The position numbers were made by a program, and so were the translations under genes. From the NCBI GenBank assembly GCA_005502775.1, contig SCNI01000010.1:1-64000 (forward strand): a stretch of 64,000 nt of DNA, read 5' to 3'. Source of the stretch: Microbacteriaceae bacterium 3FA27C10 (GTDB taxonomy: Bacteria; Actinomycetota; Actinomycetes; Actinomycetales; Microbacteriaceae). Under the pieces are notes generated by a model. That model ran no database searches, was not told where the DNA came from, and saw only the letters and a program-made list of their open reading frames with translations. Shown piece after piece: positions 40,619 to 49,046 of the stretch. Position 1 is the first letter of the stretch, and the number at the start of each line of letters is the position of its first letter.

Positions 40619-41686
40619 ATGTTCGTCGCCCTCCGCGACCTCCGCTTCGCCCGCGGCCGCTTCGCCCTGATCGGCGCGGTCGTCGCGCTCATCACCGTGC
40701 TCGTCGGCTTTCTCAGCGGCCTCACCGGCGGACTCGCCGTGCAGAACATCTCGGCCGTGCTGGCGATCCCGGCCGACCGCCTGGTCTTCTCCGCGCCCGC
40801 GGCCGGCAGCTCGGAGGTGACCTTCGCCGACTCGGCCGTCTCCGAGCAGCAGGCCGCGCAGTGGGCCGCCACGCCCGGCGTCACCTCGGTGTCACCGCTC
40901 GGCATCACGCAGACCCGTGCCGAGGCCGGCGAGCTGCGCACCGCGGTCGCCGCGTTCGGGGCGCCCCCGGGATTCGCCGACGCCCCGAGCGGCGACGGCC
41001 TCCTCGACCTCTCGGCGCCCGCGGCCACGGCGCTCGGCGCCGGTGTCGGAGACCGGATCTCGGTGGCCGGCACCGACTACACGGTCGAGTCGATCTCCGG
41101 CGACAGCTGGTACAGCCACACGCCCGTGGTGACCATGACCCTGCACGACTGGCAGGCGTCATCCGGCGCCGGCGGCGACACCGTCACCTCCTCGACCGTA
41201 CTCGCCGTCAGCGGCCAGCCCGACTGGAACACCGCGGATGCCGCCATCGGCACCAGCTCGCAGACCATCCTCGGCTCGCTCACGGCGCTCAGCGCCTTCC
41301 GCTCCGAGATCGGCTCGCTGCTGCTGATCGTGGTGCTGCTGTTCGGCATCTCAGGGCTCGTGATCGGCGCCTTCTTCACGGTGTGGACGATGCAGCGGCG
41401 CGGCGACATCGCCGTGCTCAAGGCGCTCGGGGCGAGCACGGCATCGCTCGTGCGCGACGCCCTCGGCCAGGCGCTGCTCGTGCTCGTGCTCGGAATCGGC
41501 ATCGGGCTGCTGCTCGTCGCCGTCTTCGGCGCCCTCGCCGGCACGGCCCTCCCCTTCCTGCTGAGCCCGCTCACCACCCTCGTGCCCGGCCTGCTGATGG
41601 TGGTGCTCGGCCTCGCCGGCGCCGCCTTCGCGCTCCGTTCCGTCACCTCCGCCGACCCCCTCACCGCCCTCGGGAGCAACCGATGA
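40619..41686 (+). CDS. FtsX/MacB-type ABC transporter permease
   Basis: A 355-residue permease with one N-terminal helix (about 17-42), a large extracytoplasmic MacB-core-like domain (about 45-225) and three C-terminal helices forming the FtsX domain (about 230-345; MQRRGDIAVLKALGAS is the coupling-helix signature). The ATG has GAAAGGA 5 nt upstream. It overlaps the ATPase gene by 4 bp. Such mechanotransmission transporters expel or detach hydrophobic compounds and often work with a neighbouring two-component system. Confidence 0.93.
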   Translation: MFVALRDLRFARGRFALIGAVVALITVLVGFLSGLTGGLAVQNISAVLAIPADRLVFSAPAAGSSEVTFADSAVSEQQAAQWAATPGVTSVSPLGITQTRAEAGELRTAVAAFGAPPGFADAPSGDGLLDLSAPAATALGAGVGDRISVAGTDYTVESISGDSWYSHTPVVTMTLHDWQASSGAGGDTVTSSTVLAVSGQPDWNTADAAIGTSSQTILGSLTALSAFRSEIGSLLLIVVLLFGISGLVIGAFFTVWTMQRRGDIAVLKALGASTASLVRDALGQALLVLVLGIGIGLLLVAVFGALAGTALPFLLSPLTTLVPGLLMVVLGLAGAAFALRSVTSADPLTALGSNR

Positions 41687-42378
41687 TCCGTCTCGACACC
41701 GTCACCCTCACCTTCCCCGACGGGGATTCCCGCATCACCGCGCTCGACCGGGTGTCGCTGGCCGCGCATCCGGGAACCGTCACCGGCATCACGGGGCCCA
41801 GCGGCTCGGGCAAGTCGAGCCTGCTGGCGGTGGCCGCCACGCTCATCCGGCCCGATTCGGGGGTGGTGTCGATCGACGGCGTGGATGCGACAGCCCTCGA
41901 CGCCGGCGAGGCCACCGAGCTGCGGCGGCGCGCGATCGGCATCGTGTTCCAGCAGTCGAACCTCATCCCCTCACTCACCGCCGTCGAGCAGCTCGCCGTG
42001 ATGAACGAGCTCGGCGAGCGCCACAGCCGTCGTCGCCGGAGCGTGGTGGCGGCGCGGGCGGGCGAGCTGCTCGAGGCCGTGGGCCTGGGCGCGCAGCGCG
42101 ACAAGCGCCCGCATCAGCTCTCGGGCGGGCAGCGGCAGCGCGTGAACATCGCGCGGGCGCTGATGAACGAGCCGACGGTGCTGCTGGTGGACGAGCCGAC
42201 GAGCGCGCTGGATCAGGAGCGCGGCGCCGCCATCATCGAGCTCATCCTCGAGCTCACCGAGCGGCTCGGCACGGCGACCCTGCTCGTGACCCACGACACC
42301 GCGCACCTGCCGCGGATGCACGGCGTGGTGCACCTCGTCGACGGCGCACTGACGAACTCGCCGGTGGCGGTGTCCTGA
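41683..42378 (+). CDS. ABC transporter ATP-binding protein (LolD/MacB type)
   Basis: A 231-residue ATPase with Walker A GPSGSGKSS, Q-loop FQQSN, signature LSGGQRQRV, Walker B LLVDEPTSALD and switch His (VTHD). It is coupled to the FtsX-type permease by an ATGA overlap, forming a complete two-gene exporter. There is no separate periplasmic adaptor, as expected in a Gram-positive. Confidence 0.96.
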   Translation: MIRLDTVTLTFPDGDSRITALDRVSLAAHPGTVTGITGPSGSGKSSLLAVAATLIRPDSGVVSIDGVDATALDAGEATELRRRAIGIVFQQSNLIPSLTAVEQLAVMNELGERHSRRRRSVVAARAGELLEAVGLGAQRDKRPHQLSGGQRQRVNIARALMNEPTVLLVDEPTSALDQERGAAIIELILELTERLGTATLLVTHDTAHLPRMHGVVHLVDGALTNSPVAVS

Positions 42379-42436
42379 CCGCGGAACCGCGCCGCCACGG
42401 CCTCACCAGCGCAAGCCCGAGAACTCGTCGTACCAC

Positions 42437-42485
42437 GCGCGTGGCGGCCTCCGATCAACCCGAATGAGCGGTGGCCACCACGCGC
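42437..42485. terminator. Hairpin between convergent genes
   Basis: A 13-bp stem with one mismatch (42437-42449 with 42473-42485) and a 23-nt loop lies between the ABC ATPase gene and the DUF2127 gene. It also contains a perfect CCACGCGCGTGG palindrome at 42433-42444. Confidence 0.5.
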
Positions 42486-42552
42486 TGGCTCTATGAACGC
42501 TAACGAAAAACGGATGAGACTCCCACTCCCATGATCAGCCCGGGCACCCGGC

Positions 42553-43134
42553 TCAGGGCCTCGCGGCGTCGCTCGGCGAGGCGCCGATGCCCGCATCCTC
42601 GGTCGCGTAGCGGCGCAGCTCGAGGTACTCGCGCCAGACGAGCACGATGATGGCCGCGTCGATGACCGTGAAGACGGCGTTGCCGATCGAGGGCCCCGTG
42701 GCGAGCGCGTAGACCTGGTAGGCGAGAAAGAGCGTGAGCACGGCGAGCGCCCACGGATACACCCGGTGCCACTTGCGCAGCAGGCAGTAGACGAGCACGA
42801 GCTTCACCACGCCGTGCACCACGAGGAACGCGATGAGGAAGGCGCGCGACCCGTGGGCGACCAGCCCGTCGTCGAGGCGCGCGAGGTTGCTGGCGATGAC
42901 GTGGTCGAACCTCGCGGCGCCCTCCTGCGCCTCGGCCACGAGGCCGGAGAGGGCCGAGTGGATGAGGCCGGGCGCGAACCACAGCAGCAGTCCGGCGACG
43001 AGCTCGACGGCTCCGTCGATGCCCTTCACCACGATGCCGGCTGTGTAGAAGCGGTCGAGCAGGGTGGGCCGGCGGCGGGGTTCCGGATGCACGGAGCCGA
43101 CGGCGGCCCCGGCGGTTCCCCTCTCTTCGCTCAT
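42553..43134 (-). CDS. DUF2127 integral membrane protein
   Basis: A 193-residue protein with four predicted helices, and the DUF2127 pattern (GIVVKGIDGAVELVAGLLL; AFLIAFLVVHGVVKLVLVYCLLRKWHRVYPWAL). The family has no known biochemical role. Hydrophilic tails at both ends face the cytoplasm by the positive-inside rule. It sits 8 bp downstream of an MmyB-like regulator gene on the same strand and may be co-transcribed with it. Confidence 0.9.
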   Translation of the reverse strand: MSEERGTAGAAVGSVHPEPRRRPTLLDRFYTAGIVVKGIDGAVELVAGLLLWFAPGLIHSALSGLVAEAQEGAARFDHVIASNLARLDDGLVAHGSRAFLIAFLVVHGVVKLVLVYCLLRKWHRVYPWALAVLTLFLAYQVYALATGPSIGNAVFTVIDAAIIVLVWREYLELRRYATEDAGIGASPSDAARP

Positions 43135-43142
43135 GCCGTGCC

Positions 43143-43988
43143 TCAGGCCGGTGTGCTGAACTGCTGCCGGCCGATCACCGCGAGAAGGGCGAGCTTCTCG
43201 GCCGCGTCCGAGCGTGGCTCCGCGGTCAGCACCAGCAGCGCCTGCCCCTGGTCCTCGGTGAACAGCGCCTGGCAGTCGAGGTCGATGGCGCCGAGCTCGG
43301 GGTGCAGCAGCGTCTTGTGGTCTTCGAAGCGGGTGGCCACATCCTGAAGCCCCCAGATCTCCCGGAACTCGGGACTCAGCTTCTGCAGCTCCCGCACGAG
43401 GGCCCCGGCCCGTGAGTCGGGCCCGGCGGCGCCGTAGGCCGCGCGGAGGCCGGCGACCTGGGCGCGACTGTGGTGGTCGCGGTCGGCGGGAGGGTAGATG
43501 TCGCGGTCGGCGGGGTCGGTGAACCAGCGGTAGACGCTGCTGCGGGCGAATCCGGTGTGGCCGGAGTGATCGCCGAGCAGGGCCGCGGCGAGGCGGTTCT
43601 GCTCGAGCGTCTCGCCGAGACTCGAGAGAATGAGCGCCGGAGTGTCGTCGAGGCGGTCGAGCACGCGCATCAGCTGCGGCGCCACATGGGTGTCGAGCGG
43701 GGTGCGCTTCGGGGCGTTGTGTCCGGCAAGGCGGTAGAGGTAGTCGCGTTCGTCGTTCGTGAGGCGCAGGGCGCGGGCGACCGCGGAGAGCATCTGCTCG
43801 GAGGGCTGCGGGCTCCGCGACTGCTCGAGCCGCACGTAGTAGTCGGTGGACATGCCCGCGAGCGCGGCCACCTCGTCGCGCCGCAGCCCGTTCACACGCC
43901 GGCGCGGTCCGGCGGAGAGGCCCACGTCGTCGGGGCGCAGCCCCTCGCGGCGCGAGCGGAGGAAGGCGGCGAGCGCGGGGCGGTCCAT
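43143..43988 (-). CDS. XRE-family regulator, MmyB-like
   Basis: A 281-residue regulator. The N-terminal HTH (LRRDEVAALAGMSTDYYVRLEQSRSPQPS) is followed by the MmyB-like ligand-binding (PAS-like) domain (about 100-280), which may sense a fatty acid or other small molecule. It is divergent from an SDR gene 100 bp away, the usual target of this family. ATG 43988 is preceded by GATAAT at 6 nt, a probable leaderless promoter. A second, similar regulator-SDR pair is at 49047-50746. Confidence 0.93.
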   Translation of the reverse strand: MDRPALAAFLRSRREGLRPDDVGLSAGPRRRVNGLRRDEVAALAGMSTDYYVRLEQSRSPQPSEQMLSAVARALRLTNDERDYLYRLAGHNAPKRTPLDTHVAPQLMRVLDRLDDTPALILSSLGETLEQNRLAAALLGDHSGHTGFARSSVYRWFTDPADRDIYPPADRDHHSRAQVAGLRAAYGAAGPDSRAGALVRELQKLSPEFREIWGLQDVATRFEDHKTLLHPELGAIDLDCQALFTEDQGQALLVLTAEPRSDAAEKLALLAVIGRQQFSTPA

Positions 43989-43994
43989 CGCTCC

Positions 43995-44000
43995 ATTATC
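43995..44000 (-). promoter_or_regulatory. -10 element (GATAAT) of a probable leaderless promoter
   Basis: On the minus strand GATAAT is followed by 6 nt and the ATG of the MmyB-like regulator. Confidence 0.55.
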
Positions 44001-44088
44001 GGCCTCGAGCCCGGCGGGAGGCAGGGAGCGGCAGTCCTCCGACAAGGCGTCTCTCCCCGGCATGCCCGGGCCGCCGCAGACTCGAGCC

Positions 44089-44838
44089 ATGACCATCACC
44101 GCAAAAACCGTCTTCATCCCCGGCGCGACCTCGGGAATCGGTCTCGCCCTCGCCCTCCGACTGAAGGATGCGGGCAACACCGTCGTCATCGGCGGGCGCC
44201 GCACCGAGGTGCTCGCCTCGCTCGCCGCTTCCCACGGCTTCGCGACCGTCGCCATCGACACTGCAGACCCCGCTTCGGTGCTCGCGGCCCGCGACCAGCT
44301 CGTGGCGGAGCATCCCTCGCTCGACGTTCTCATCGCGATGGCCGGCATCATGGCCCCAGAGAACCTGCTCGACCCGGCATCCGCGTTCCTCGAGATCGCC
44401 GAGCGAGAGGTGAACACCAACATCCTGGGCCCGCTGCGGCTCGTCTCCGCCTTCCTCCCCCAGCTCGCCTCGCGGCCGGATGCCACGCTCATGACGGTCT
44501 CCTCGGGCCTCGCGCACGTGCCGCTCGCGTTCACCCCGACGTACAACGGGACGAAGGCGTTCATTCATCGCTTCACCGAGAGCATCCGGCTGCAGCTGGC
44601 CGGCACCTCGGTGACGGTGGTGGAACTCGTGCCGCCGGCCGTTCAGACCGAGCTCACCCCCGGCCAGTCGACGCGCGAGGGCTACCTCGACCTCGACGCC
44701 TTCGCCGACGAGGTGATGGCGCTCTGGGAGGCCGACCCCGCAGCGCCCGAGATCCTCGTGGAGCGCGTGAAGTTCCTGCGCTTCGCGGAGGTCGAGGGCC
44801 GCTTCGACGCGACGGTCGCGGCGCTCAACGCGCACTGA
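44089..44838 (+). CDS. Short-chain dehydrogenase/reductase (DltE-like)
   Basis: A 249-residue SDR with GATSGIG cofactor loop, GGRR (NADP-type second strand), a degenerate NNAG (AMAG), catalytic Ser (SSG) and YNGTK (Tyr/Lys). The order fits the DltE/YdfG-like group of oxidoreductases of unspecified substrate. It is divergent from the MmyB-like regulator at 43143-43988 and is its probable target. Confidence 0.92.
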   Translation: MTITAKTVFIPGATSGIGLALALRLKDAGNTVVIGGRRTEVLASLAASHGFATVAIDTADPASVLAARDQLVAEHPSLDVLIAMAGIMAPENLLDPASAFLEIAEREVNTNILGPLRLVSAFLPQLASRPDATLMTVSSGLAHVPLAFTPTYNGTKAFIHRFTESIRLQLAGTSVTVVELVPPAVQTELTPGQSTREGYLDLDAFADEVMALWEADPAAPEILVERVKFLRFAEVEGRFDATVAALNAH

Positions 44839-44921
44839 CCTCCCCCGCCGGCAAGCGCTGGAGAATTCAGCCTCGCGACCTCGCTGAAATCGCTGCGCGG
44901 CTCGACGGCCGTGCGCATCCC

Positions 44922-44927
44922 TAAGCT
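44922..44927 (+). promoter_or_regulatory. -10 element (TAAGCT) of a probable leaderless promoter
   Basis: TAAGCT is followed by 6 nt and the ATG of the ACR3-like transporter gene. Confidence 0.5.
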
Positions 44928-44933
44928 GAACGG

Positions 44934-45908
44934 ATGCAGCGGCTCGCCGGCTGGTGGGACCGCCACCAGATCCCCCTCTACCTCGCCGCCCTCGCGATCG
45001 GCGGCCTCGCCGGTTCGTTCGCGCCCGCCGCCGCGCCCGCCCTGACCGTCGCCATCAACCCGATTCTGGGGCTGCTGCTGTTCGCCACCTTCCTCGGGGT
45101 GCCGTTGATCGAGGTCGCACGCTCCTTCCGCGACATCCGGTTCCTCGGCACCGTGCTCGTGGTGAACTTCGTGGTCGTGCCGGCGGTGGCGTTCGGGCTC
45201 TCGCGCTTCGTGGCCGACGACCGCGCACTGCTCGTCGGGCTCCTCCTCGTGCTGCTCGCCCCCTGCATCGACTACGTGATCGTGTTCACGGGCCTGGCCG
45301 GCGGCGCGAAGGCCCGGCTGCTCGCGGCGACCCCCGTGCTGATGCTGCTGCAGATCGTGCTGCTCCCCGTGTATCTCGTGCTCTTCGCGGGCAGCGCGAC
45401 GGCCGGGCAGATCGATCTCGCCCCGTTCGTCGAGGCGTTCCTCATGCTGATCGTGGCACCGCTGGCCGCGGCGGCCCTGGTGCAGGCGATCGCCCGCCGC
45501 CATCGGGCCGGCCGGGCGATCGAGTCCGCCGCGGCGAGCGCGATGGTGCCGCTGATGATGCTCACGCTCGCGGTGGTCGTCGCCTCGCAGATCGCCGCGG
45601 TCGGTGCCGAGGCCGTGGCCCTGGCCCGCGTGGTGCCGCTCTACGCGGCCTTCCTCGCCGTCATGCTCGGGGTGGGGCTGGCCGCCGGCCGGCTCGTCGG
45701 CCTGGATGCCGCCGCCACACGCGCGCTCGTCTTCAGCGGGTCGACGCGCAACTCGCTCGTCGTGCTGCCACTCGCCCTGGCGCTGCCGGCCGCGCTCGAC
45801 CTCGCGCCGCTCGCCGTGGTGACGCAGACGCTCGTCGAGCTCGTCGGCATGGTCGCGTTCGTGCGGCTGGTTCCGCGGTTGACGCGATCACCGGATGCGC
45901 GCGACTGA
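44934..45908 (+). CDS. ACR3/bile-acid-symporter-family transporter
   Basis: A 324-residue protein with about ten helices of the BART superfamily. LLAPCIDYVIVFTGLAGG carries the Pro-Cys pair that in ACR3 arsenite exporters provides the functional cysteine in helix 4, and FSGSTRNSLVVLPLALALP is the typical C-terminal core motif. This points to the arsenite/antimonite efflux branch, although no arsR or arsC gene is nearby. Export of another anion or organic acid cannot be excluded. It is a single gene with a leaderless-type start. Confidence 0.85.
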   Translation: MQRLAGWWDRHQIPLYLAALAIGGLAGSFAPAAAPALTVAINPILGLLLFATFLGVPLIEVARSFRDIRFLGTVLVVNFVVVPAVAFGLSRFVADDRALLVGLLLVLLAPCIDYVIVFTGLAGGAKARLLAATPVLMLLQIVLLPVYLVLFAGSATAGQIDLAPFVEAFLMLIVAPLAAAALVQAIARRHRAGRAIESAAASAMVPLMMLTLAVVVASQIAAVGAEAVALARVVPLYAAFLAVMLGVGLAAGRLVGLDAAATRALVFSGSTRNSLVVLPLALALPAALDLAPLAVVTQTLVELVGMVAFVRLVPRLTRSPDARD

Positions 45909-45915
45909 GCCCGAT

Positions 45916-46173
45916 TCAGGCCACCGCGGCGAGGTGCGCGCGGGAGTGGTCGGCCGGCGTGCCCGCCAACGCCGCAGCGGCCTCGCCGAGCGTGCGGGTG
46001 GCGGCGACCACGCCACCCTCCCCCGCCTCGGTGCCGTCGATGGCGAGGTAGTCGCCGTCGACCCGCAGCACGAAGCCGAGGAAGTCGTCGCCGAGCGTGA
46101 TGCCGAAGCTGCCGTCGTCGAATCGCTCCACCAGGTAACGCTGACCGCAGGACTGCATCCAGGCTGTTCTCAT
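45916..46173 (-). CDS. Small hypothetical protein, paralogue of the protein at 46673-46921
   Basis: An 85-residue cytoplasmic protein that I do not recognise. It starts at an ATG overlapping the MarR stop (ATGA), so it is the third gene of a coupled trio. Its pattern (GSFGITLGDDFLGFVLRVDGDYLAIDG, then TLGEAAAAL, ending AHLAAVA) parallels the 82-residue protein at the other end of the trio (WVGSQNGCFAGTVDQSGAHFYA, LARAQSAL, ending ARVAVA). Both look like a small beta-rich domain plus a helix. Confidence 0.8.
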   Translation of the reverse strand: MRTAWMQSCGQRYLVERFDDGSFGITLGDDFLGFVLRVDGDYLAIDGTEAGEGGVVAATRTLGEAAAALAGTPADHSRAHLAAVA

Positions 46174-46673
46174 GATTCGTGACCTTTCTCGAGGCGTTCG
46201 GTGACGGTGTTGAGGGTGCGCGCGACGAGTTCGGCGTCGGCGGCGTTCAGGGAGTCCATGACGTCGACCACGATCTGGTGGAAGCTGCGATAGGCGTCTT
46301 CGATCTTGGCGGCGGCCGCGGCCGTGGGGCGCAGCAGCTGGGCGCGTCGGTCGTGGGGGTGGGGCACCCGCTCGATGTCGCCGATCTGCTCGAGGCGATC
46401 GATGAGGTTGGTGACCGAGGCGTTGGAGATGCCGAGCATCACCACGAGGTCCTTCGGCCCGGTGTCCCGCGCCTCCCGCTGCGCCTGCAGGAGGTAGCGC
46501 ACGGCGTGGAACTCGTGCGGGCTGAGGCCGCTGGCCTTGCGAACCCGTTCGATCTCATTGCCCTCCGCCTTGCGGAGCCGGAGCAGTGCTTGCACGGCCT
46601 CCGCCGCCGCCTCCGTCGCCGGAGCCGCGGAGTAGAGGTGAACGGCCTCGCGCCGCACCACGTTCTGGGGCAT
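46170..46673 (-). CDS. MarR-family transcriptional regulator
   Basis: A 167-residue winged-helix protein (recognition segment LVVMLGISNASVTNLIDRLEQIGDIERVPHPHDRRAQLL). It is overlapped at both ends: its ATG shares a base with the stop of the upstream small gene (TGATG) and its stop overlaps the next start (ATGA). Expression of all three proteins is therefore tightly linked. The target is probably its own promoter near 46960-47030. Confidence 0.93.
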   Translation of the reverse strand: MPQNVVRREAVHLYSAAPATEAAAEAVQALLRLRKAEGNEIERVRKASGLSPHEFHAVRYLLQAQREARDTGPKDLVVMLGISNASVTNLIDRLEQIGDIERVPHPHDRRAQLLRPTAAAAAKIEDAYRSFHQIVVDVMDSLNAADAELVARTLNTVTERLEKGHES

Positions 46674-46921
46674 CAGGCCACCGCCACGCGGGCCGGGCTG
46701 GAGCTCGCGATCACCACCAGGCGCTGCGCGAGAGCGCTCTGGGCCCGGGCGAGATCGGTGAAGTCGCCGATGTAGCTGCCGAACTGGTCGCGGGCGTAGA
46801 AGTGCGCGCCGCTCTGGTCGACGGTGCCGGCGAAGCATCCGTTCTGCGAACCGACCCAGAACCCGTCTTCCGCCTGACGCCAGCGGATCATGGTCGAGAT
46901 GTCGTTGGTCGCAGCGCTCAT
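46673..46921 (-). CDS. Small hypothetical protein, first gene of a MarR trio
   Basis: An 82-residue protein with a good GAGGGGG ribosome site before ATG 46921. No recognised domain. The pattern GFWVGSQNGCFAGTVDQSGAHFYARD followed by a helix and a hydrophobic tail (VVIASSSPARVAVA) resembles the 85-residue protein at 45916-46173. A minus-strand promoter with TTGCAG and ATATTT 17 bp apart lies just upstream, divergent from the TMEM175-type gene. Confidence 0.82.
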   Translation of the reverse strand: MSAATNDISTMIRWRQAEDGFWVGSQNGCFAGTVDQSGAHFYARDQFGSYIGDFTDLARAQSALAQRLVVIASSSPARVAVA

Positions 46922-47017
46922 CGGAATCCCCCTCGGTTTCAGCCTGGCCACCGGATGCGGTTGCCCTCGCCAAATATGCCAGCATCTGAAAGATCTGCAA
47001 AACTACTGATTCAGGGG

Positions 47018-47047
47018 TTGACAGTTTCAGGTCGTGAACGGTAGGGC
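47018..47047 (+). promoter_or_regulatory. Promoter of the TMEM175-type gene
   Basis: A perfect -35 TTGACA (47018-47023) and a -10-like TAGGGC (47042-47047) are separated by 18 bp, ending 19 bp before the ATG. It lies back to back with the promoter of the MarR trio. Confidence 0.6.
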
Positions 47048-47066
47048 GCTGTAGCCTTGCCGAACG

Positions 47067-47741
47067 ATGACCGCATCCGCCGAAGCGCCCACCCCCGAAG
47101 CCGCCGAAGCCCTCGATCCCGCCGAGCTGGCCGACGCCGCCGACGCCGAACGCGGCGCCGATCGGCTCGCCTTCTTCAGCGATGCCGTCTGCGCGATCGC
47201 GATCACCCTCGTGGTGCTGCCCCTGATCGACACCGCACGCGATCTCGCGGGCGGCACGGCCGCCTCGTACTTCGCCGACAACGCCGCTGCGCTCCTGGCA
47301 GCCGCCATCAGCTTCATCACCATCGCGCTGTTCTGGCGCGATCACCACCGGCTCTTCACGCACGCCCGATCGTGGAACGCGGCCGTCGTGAACATCAACC
47401 TGCTGTGGCTCGCGGGCGTGTGCTTCATCCCGCTCGCCACGGTCATCGAGGTCGGTGCGGCCGGGGGCGACGCCCTCGCGAGGGCGATCTACGTCGGGTC
47501 GATCCTCGTCACGATGATCGTCGCGCGCTTCGAGGAGCGCGCACTCATCCGCTCCGGCGCGATCGAGCCGCGGCACGTGCCCTCACCACTGGTGCTCGGT
47601 CTGCGCTGGGTCTCGGTGGCCCTCGTGGCCGCGGCGCTGGTGATCGCGATCACCGTCCCGGGCGTCGGCCTGTGGAGCATGCTGCTCGCCGCGCTCGCGC
47701 GCCCGATCAGTGCACTGGTGCGGCGCCGCCGCCACGCCTAG
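47067..47741 (+). CDS. TMEM175-family potassium channel-like protein (DUF1211)
   Basis: A 224-residue membrane protein with six predicted helices. The first helix holds the signature RLAFFSDAVCAIAITLVVLPL and a later loop has FWRDHHRLF, both diagnostic of the TMEM175/DUF1211 family. Bacterial members have one six-helix repeat and form tetramers that conduct K+ weakly selectively. The N-terminal 30 residues are acidic and Ala/Glu/Asp-rich. It ends in RRRRHA at a TAG, beyond which the same frame continues to look coding for about 130 bp. Confidence 0.92.
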   Translation: MTASAEAPTPEAAEALDPAELADAADAERGADRLAFFSDAVCAIAITLVVLPLIDTARDLAGGTAASYFADNAAALLAAAISFITIALFWRDHHRLFTHARSWNAAVVNINLLWLAGVCFIPLATVIEVGAAGGDALARAIYVGSILVTMIVARFEERALIRSGAIEPRHVPSPLVLGLRWVSVALVAAALVIAITVPGVGLWSMLLAALARPISALVRRRRHA

Positions 47742-47921
47742 CTGCACCCGGTCACCCACGGCAAGGGCGGCCTCGGGCGGCTCGGCTACTCCGGCGCGCT
47801 CCCCATCCGATCCCACGGACCCCACACCGACGCGTTCCAGCTCTTCGAACCGTGGGTCGCCGAGGATCTTCGTGCGACCCCTGGACTCCGCCCACCCGCC
47901 TGCATAGCCTGGACCCAGACC
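47742..47921 (+). pseudogene. Possible coding remnant after the TMEM175-type stop
   Basis: In the same frame as the TMEM175-type gene, after its TAG, about 59 further codons read without a stop and nearly all of the first 43 have G or C in the third position. The translated text (GRLGYSGALPIRSHGPHTDAF, LFEPWVAEDL) looks protein-like but I recognise no family. It may be a remnant of a lost neighbour or of a longer C-terminus. Confidence 0.3.
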
Positions 47922-47941
47922 TGAGAAGCGAGGTGGTCACG

Positions 47942-48925
47942 GTGAAGAAGCCGACGGAGACCAGAGTCATCCAATACGACCACGCCGGCGGCGCCGAGGT
48001 GTTGCAGACGCTCTCCCGGCCGTTGCCTCCACCCGGCCCGGGCGAAGTGACCGTCGAGGTGATCTCGGCGGGCATCAGCCACATCGACGGCTTCATCCGC
48101 TCCGGCCGCGAAGGCGCCTGGGCCTCGGAGCCCTTCCCCCGCGGCACCGGCAGCGACTTCGCCGGAATCGTCGTCGACTCCGACGACCGGCGTTTCCCGC
48201 GCGGATCCGAGGTGGTCGGGCACGTGCGCTCGGGCGCCCATGCGACCTACCTCACCGTTCCGGTCGGCGCACTCGTGCGCAAGCCCAAGGGCGTCACCTG
48301 GGAGACGGCGGGCGGGCTCTACCTCGCCGGCGTGACCGCCCTCGACACCCTCGATCAGCTGCACATCGCCTCCGGCGACACCGTCGTCATCTCGGCGGCG
48401 GCCGGTGGCGTCGGCAGCATCGAGGCCCAACTCGCCCGCCACCGCGGGGCGACCGTCATCGGCACCTGCGGCGACCGCAACTTCGACTACCTGCGCCAGC
48501 TCGGCATCGTGCCGGTGAAGTACGGCCCCGGCATCGCCGACCGCATCCGGGCCGCGGCCCCGCAGGGCGTCACCGCCTTCATCGACAACTTCGGCCAGGA
48601 CGGGCAGGAGCTCGCGGCCGAGCTCGGGGTGCCGGCATCCCGCTACCGCTCGAGTGCCGACCGGCGCGACCTCGAACTGAAGCTGCTCGAGAAGGACCCG
48701 GAGACCGTCGCGCACGGCACCCGCCAGCTCGAGGTGCTGCTGGCGCTGGCCGAGGAGCACGCCTTCAGCCTGCTGATCTCGGGCTTCTACCCCCTCTCCG
48801 ACGTGGCCCTGGCCTACGCCGACCTCGACAAGCTGCACTCCCGCGGCAAAGTCGTGCTCGGCACGCACCCGGTCTCGAAGTACCGCTACCTCAAGGCTCG
48901 CGACGTGGCTGACGCCCGCGCCTGA
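47942..48925 (+). CDS. Quinone oxidoreductase-like NADP-dependent alcohol dehydrogenase (MDR family)
   Basis: A 327-residue medium-chain dehydrogenase/reductase without zinc ligands. The N-terminal GroES-like domain starts KPTETRVIQYDHAGGAEVLQ; the Rossmann part shows VVISAAAGGVGSIEAQLARHRG (AxxGxxG cofactor loop). The GTG start has GAGG 8 nt upstream. Reduction of quinones or enones is typical of this zeta-crystallin-like group. It is a single gene and no regulator is adjacent. Confidence 0.92.
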   Translation: MKKPTETRVIQYDHAGGAEVLQTLSRPLPPPGPGEVTVEVISAGISHIDGFIRSGREGAWASEPFPRGTGSDFAGIVVDSDDRRFPRGSEVVGHVRSGAHATYLTVPVGALVRKPKGVTWETAGGLYLAGVTALDTLDQLHIASGDTVVISAAAGGVGSIEAQLARHRGATVIGTCGDRNFDYLRQLGIVPVKYGPGIADRIRAAAPQGVTAFIDNFGQDGQELAAELGVPASRYRSSADRRDLELKLLEKDPETVAHGTRQLEVLLALAEEHAFSLLISGFYPLSDVALAYADLDKLHSRGKVVLGTHPVSKYRYLKARDVADARA

Positions 48926-49046
48926 GCCCACACCGTCCACTGGCTTGGCTGAGGCCGGCTCCCGCCCTGATCATCGAGCGCTGGGAGGCAGCGCGCGTAC
49001 GCGAAGGAGTCGTCGAACCGCTCCTCCAGCAATGACTTCCCCTGCC

